16,680 nt of DNA from the NCBI RefSeq assembly GCF_046541315.1, contig NZ_JBKHDN010000042.1, positions 1-16,680 on the forward strand, read 5' to 3'. A program made the position numbers and the translations under genes. Positions 14,470 to 16,680 of this stretch are shown here, one piece after another. The first letter of the stretch is position 1. Each line of letters begins with the position of its first letter. This DNA is from Lamprobacter sp046541315. Lineage in GTDB: Bacteria; Pseudomonadota; Gammaproteobacteria; Chromatiales; Chromatiaceae. Under the pieces are notes generated by a model. It searched no databases. It saw nothing but the letters and a program-made list of their open reading frames with translations, and was not told the origin of the DNA.

Positions 14470-15651
14470 GTGTTCAAGATCCAGACCCTGAACAACATCT
14501 CGGTGGCCGGCCTCAATCGGCTGCCGCGCGAGCATTATGAGATCGCCTCCGAGTTGAGCCATCCCGATGCCATCCTGGTGCGCTCGGCGAAGATGCACGA
14601 GCTGCCGGTGCCCGAGAGTCTGAAGGCGATTGGCCGCGCCGGCGCCGGCGTCAACAACATCCCGGTGTCGGCGATGACCGAGCGCGGCATCCCCGTGTTC
14701 AACGCGCCGGGCGCCAATGCCAACGCGGTCAAGGAGATCGTGCTGGCCGGGATGCTGCTCGCCGCGCGCAATCTCGCGCAGGGCTGGCAGTTTGCGCGCG
14801 AACTCGAGGGCGACGATGCCGCCATCGGCAAGGCGGTCGAGGCCGGCAAGAAACAGTTCGCCGGTTTCGAGCTGCCGGGGCGGACCCTGGGCGTGATCGG
14901 GCTCGGCGCGATCGGCGTCTTGGTGGCCAATGCCGCGCGCGCGCTCGGCATGAAGGTGATCGGCTATGATCCGAGCATCACCGTGCGCAGCGCCTGGCGG
15001 CTGGAGGCCGATGTCGAGCGCGCATTGTCGATCGACGATCTGGTCTCGCGCGCCGATTTCATCAGCTTCCATGTGCCCCTGACCGACAAGACCCGGCACA
15101 TGATCAACGCCGAGCGCATCGAGGAGATGCCCGCTGGCGCGGTCTTGCTCAACTTTTCGCGCGACGGCATCATCGACGACGCGGCCGCGGTGGCGGCGCT
15201 CGATGCCGGCAAGCTCTATGCGTATGTGTGCGATTTCCCGAGTAACCGATTGAAGGATCATCCGCGCGTGGTGGTGCTGCCGCACCTTGGCGCCTCGACC
15301 CGCGAGGCCGAGGAGAATTGCGCGGTGATGGTGGCGGATCAGGTGCGCGCCTACCTGGAGGATGGCAACATCAGCAATTCGGTGAATTTTCCCGAGATCC
15401 ATCTGCCGCGCAACGGCGGTCATCGGATGCTGGTGGTCAATCGCAATGTGCCGAACATGGTCGGGCAAATCTCCACCGATCTCGCCGCGGGCGGGCTCAA
15501 TATCATCGATATGCTGAATCGCTCGCGCGATGACCTGGCGGTGACCCTGATCGATATCGACCAGCCCTGCCCGGAGGCGATCATGCAGCGCATCGCCGGC
15601 ATCGATGGCGTGCTCTCGGTGCGCAATCTGCCTCGACTGCGGCCGGCCTGA
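14470..15651 (+). CDS. serA: D-3-phosphoglycerate dehydrogenase, short ACT-domain type
   Basis: This 393-residue enzyme oxidises 3-phosphoglycerate to phosphohydroxypyruvate, the first serine step. It has the NAD motif GLGAIG (144-149), Arg231 in NFSRDG, catalytic His272 in PHLGAST, and a C-terminal ACT domain (about 319-390) with NVPNMVGQIS for likely serine feedback. The segment that usually holds the catalytic Glu (DVFxxEP) reads CDFPSNR, with Asn259 at the Glu position. The GTG start at 14470 is chosen because AAGGGG (14456-14461) is 8 nt upstream and MFKIQTLNNIS is the family start. The frame continues back into serC but is a shadow there. Confidence 0.94.
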   Translation: MFKIQTLNNISVAGLNRLPREHYEIASELSHPDAILVRSAKMHELPVPESLKAIGRAGAGVNNIPVSAMTERGIPVFNAPGANANAVKEIVLAGMLLAARNLAQGWQFARELEGDDAAIGKAVEAGKKQFAGFELPGRTLGVIGLGAIGVLVANAARALGMKVIGYDPSITVRSAWRLEADVERALSIDDLVSRADFISFHVPLTDKTRHMINAERIEEMPAGAVLLNFSRDGIIDDAAAVAALDAGKLYAYVCDFPSNRLKDHPRVVVLPHLGASTREAEENCAVMVADQVRAYLEDGNISNSVNFPEIHLPRNGGHRMLVVNRNVPNMVGQISTDLAAGGLNIIDMLNRSRDDLAVTLIDIDQPCPEAIMQRIAGIDGVLSVRNLPRLRPA

Positions 15652-15689
15652 GCGGCGGTTCCCGCGATACGCATGCGTGGTTTGTGCCC

Positions 15690-16680
15690 ATGACCAGTGA
15701 CGAGCAGCTCCAGCAGGTGCGCGCGCACATCAACCGCATCGATGCCGAGCTGTTGCGGCTGATCTCGGAGCGCGCGGCCTGTGCCCAGGATGTCGCCAAG
15801 ATCAAGGACGCGCACGGCGAAGCGGTCAAGTATTATCGGCCCGAGCGCGAGGCCGAGATCCTGCGGCGGATCAAGGCGCAAAACCCTGGCCCGCTCGATG
15901 GCGAAGAGATCGCGCGGCTGTTCCGCGAGATCATGTCCGCCTGTCTGGCGCTCGAGAAACCGCTCAAGGTCGGTTATCTGGGGCCCGAGGGCACCTTCAC
16001 CCAGGCCGCCGCGCTCAAGCATTTCGGTCACTCGGTGCAGGCGCTGCCGTTCGGCGCCATCGGCGACATCTTCCGCGAGGTCGAGGCGGGCGCCTGCGAG
16101 TATGGCGTGGTGCCGGTCGAGAACTCGACCGAGGGCGTGGTCAATCATACGCTGGACATGTTCATGCGCTCGCCGCTGCGGATCGCCGGCGAGGTGACCC
16201 TGCGCATCCATCATCATCTGCTGTCGAGGGCCGAGGATCTCAGCGCGCTCAAGCGCGTCTACTCGCATCAGCAATCGCTCGCGCAATGCCGCGGCTGGCT
16301 CGATCGCTCTCTGCCCCACGCCGAGCGTGTCGCGGTCAGCACCAATGCCGACGCGGCCAAGCTGGCGGCGGCGGCCGAGGATGTCGCGGCGGTGGCCAGC
16401 GAAGCGGCTGCCGAACTCTATGCGCTGCGGGTGCTGGCCCAGCGCATCGAGGACGAGCCCGGCAATACCACGCGCTTCCTGGTGATTGGGCCGGAGGATT
16501 CGCCGCCAAGCGGCCAGGATAAGACCAGCATGCTGCTGTCCTGCCGCAACGAGGCAGGCGGTTTGAACCGGCTATTGACGCCCTTCGCCAAGCAGGGCAT
16601 CAGCATGACCCGGATCGAGTCGCGGCCCTCGCGCCAAGGCGTCTGGGACTATGTGTTCTTCGTCGACGTCTGTGGTCATC
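15690..16680 (+). CDS. pheA: chorismate mutase/prephenate dehydratase (P-protein), 3' end outside the window
   Basis: This bifunctional enzyme of phenylalanine synthesis is open for 330 residues to the window edge; the usual length is about 360, so roughly 30 residues are missing. An AroQ-type chorismate mutase domain (1-90) has the RxxIxxID motif (Arg11-Asp18). The prephenate dehydratase domain (about 93-268) shows GYLGPEGTFT, VPVENSTEG and NTTRF (259-263, catalytic Thr261). The ACT domain has ESRP (310-313), which binds phenylalanine for feedback inhibition. The ATG at 15690 is preferred; an in-frame GTG lies two codons upstream, and neither has a strong ribosome site. It starts 38 nt after serA, as in the Pseudomonas gyrA-serC-pheA cluster. 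Confidence 0.95.
   Translation, partial: MTSDEQLQQVRAHINRIDAELLRLISERAACAQDVAKIKDAHGEAVKYYRPEREAEILRRIKAQNPGPLDGEEIARLFREIMSACLALEKPLKVGYLGPEGTFTQAAALKHFGHSVQALPFGAIGDIFREVEAGACEYGVVPVENSTEGVVNHTLDMFMRSPLRIAGEVTLRIHHHLLSRAEDLSALKRVYSHQQSLAQCRGWLDRSLPHAERVAVSTNADAAKLAAAAEDVAAVASEAAAELYALRVLAQRIEDEPGNTTRFLVIGPEDSPPSGQDKTSMLLSCRNEAGGLNRLLTPFAKQGISMTRIESRPSRQGVWDYVFFVDVCGH

Overview
The window comes from a gammaproteobacterial purple sulfur bacterium of the Chromatiaceae (Allochromatium/Thermochromatium-like). The evidence is a puf operon with LH1 antenna genes on both sides of the reaction-centre genes and a tetraheme PufC, followed by the gammaproteobacterial gene row gyrA-serC-serA-pheA. I cannot assign a genus from sequence alone.

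Positions 1-6980 hold the photosynthesis part, all on the + strand: promoter 1, leader, pufB1, pufA1, hairpin; promoter 2, leader, pufB2, pufA2, hairpin; pufL, pufM, pufC; tandem hairpins; pufB3, pufA3, hairpin; pufB4, hairpin, pufA4; double terminator. These genes encode the core LH1-RC complex. PufB/PufA heterodimers form the bacteriochlorophyll ring, PufL/PufM the type II reaction centre, and PufC the lipid-anchored tetraheme electron donor. The promoter-leader-pufBA module is present twice in tandem. Its core is almost identical (one mismatch in about 458 bp), while promoter flanks, leader starts and 3' ends have diverged. Each promoter has a TTGACA/TACACT pair whose -35 box is overlapped by a TGT-N12-ACA site of the PpsR/CrtJ type. 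Most intercistronic gaps carry a strong hairpin, as expected for an operon that sets LH1:RC stoichiometry by differential mRNA stability.

Positions 6989-8478 are two convergent - strand genes: an alkaline-phosphatase-superfamily enzyme and a small three-helix membrane protein of unknown role.

Positions 8636-16680 are + strand housekeeping genes: uvrC (excision nuclease subunit), gyrA (DNA gyrase A), then serC, serA and pheA (serine synthesis and the phenylalanine branch). pheA runs off the right edge of the window.

Main points of interest: the duplicated and probably gene-converted pufBA module with its own second promoter; a ~300-bp insertion with a 17-bp tandem repeat in the first leader; paired leader hairpins that vary only in loops or by wobble; a Glu-to-Gln change in PufL at the position equivalent to L104; a ~135-residue acidic and Tyr-Pro-rich tail on PufC; and a mixed set of LH1 alpha chains, one lacking the WxxDxI calcium motif. 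I found no wholly novel system, mobile element, CRISPR array or RNA gene.
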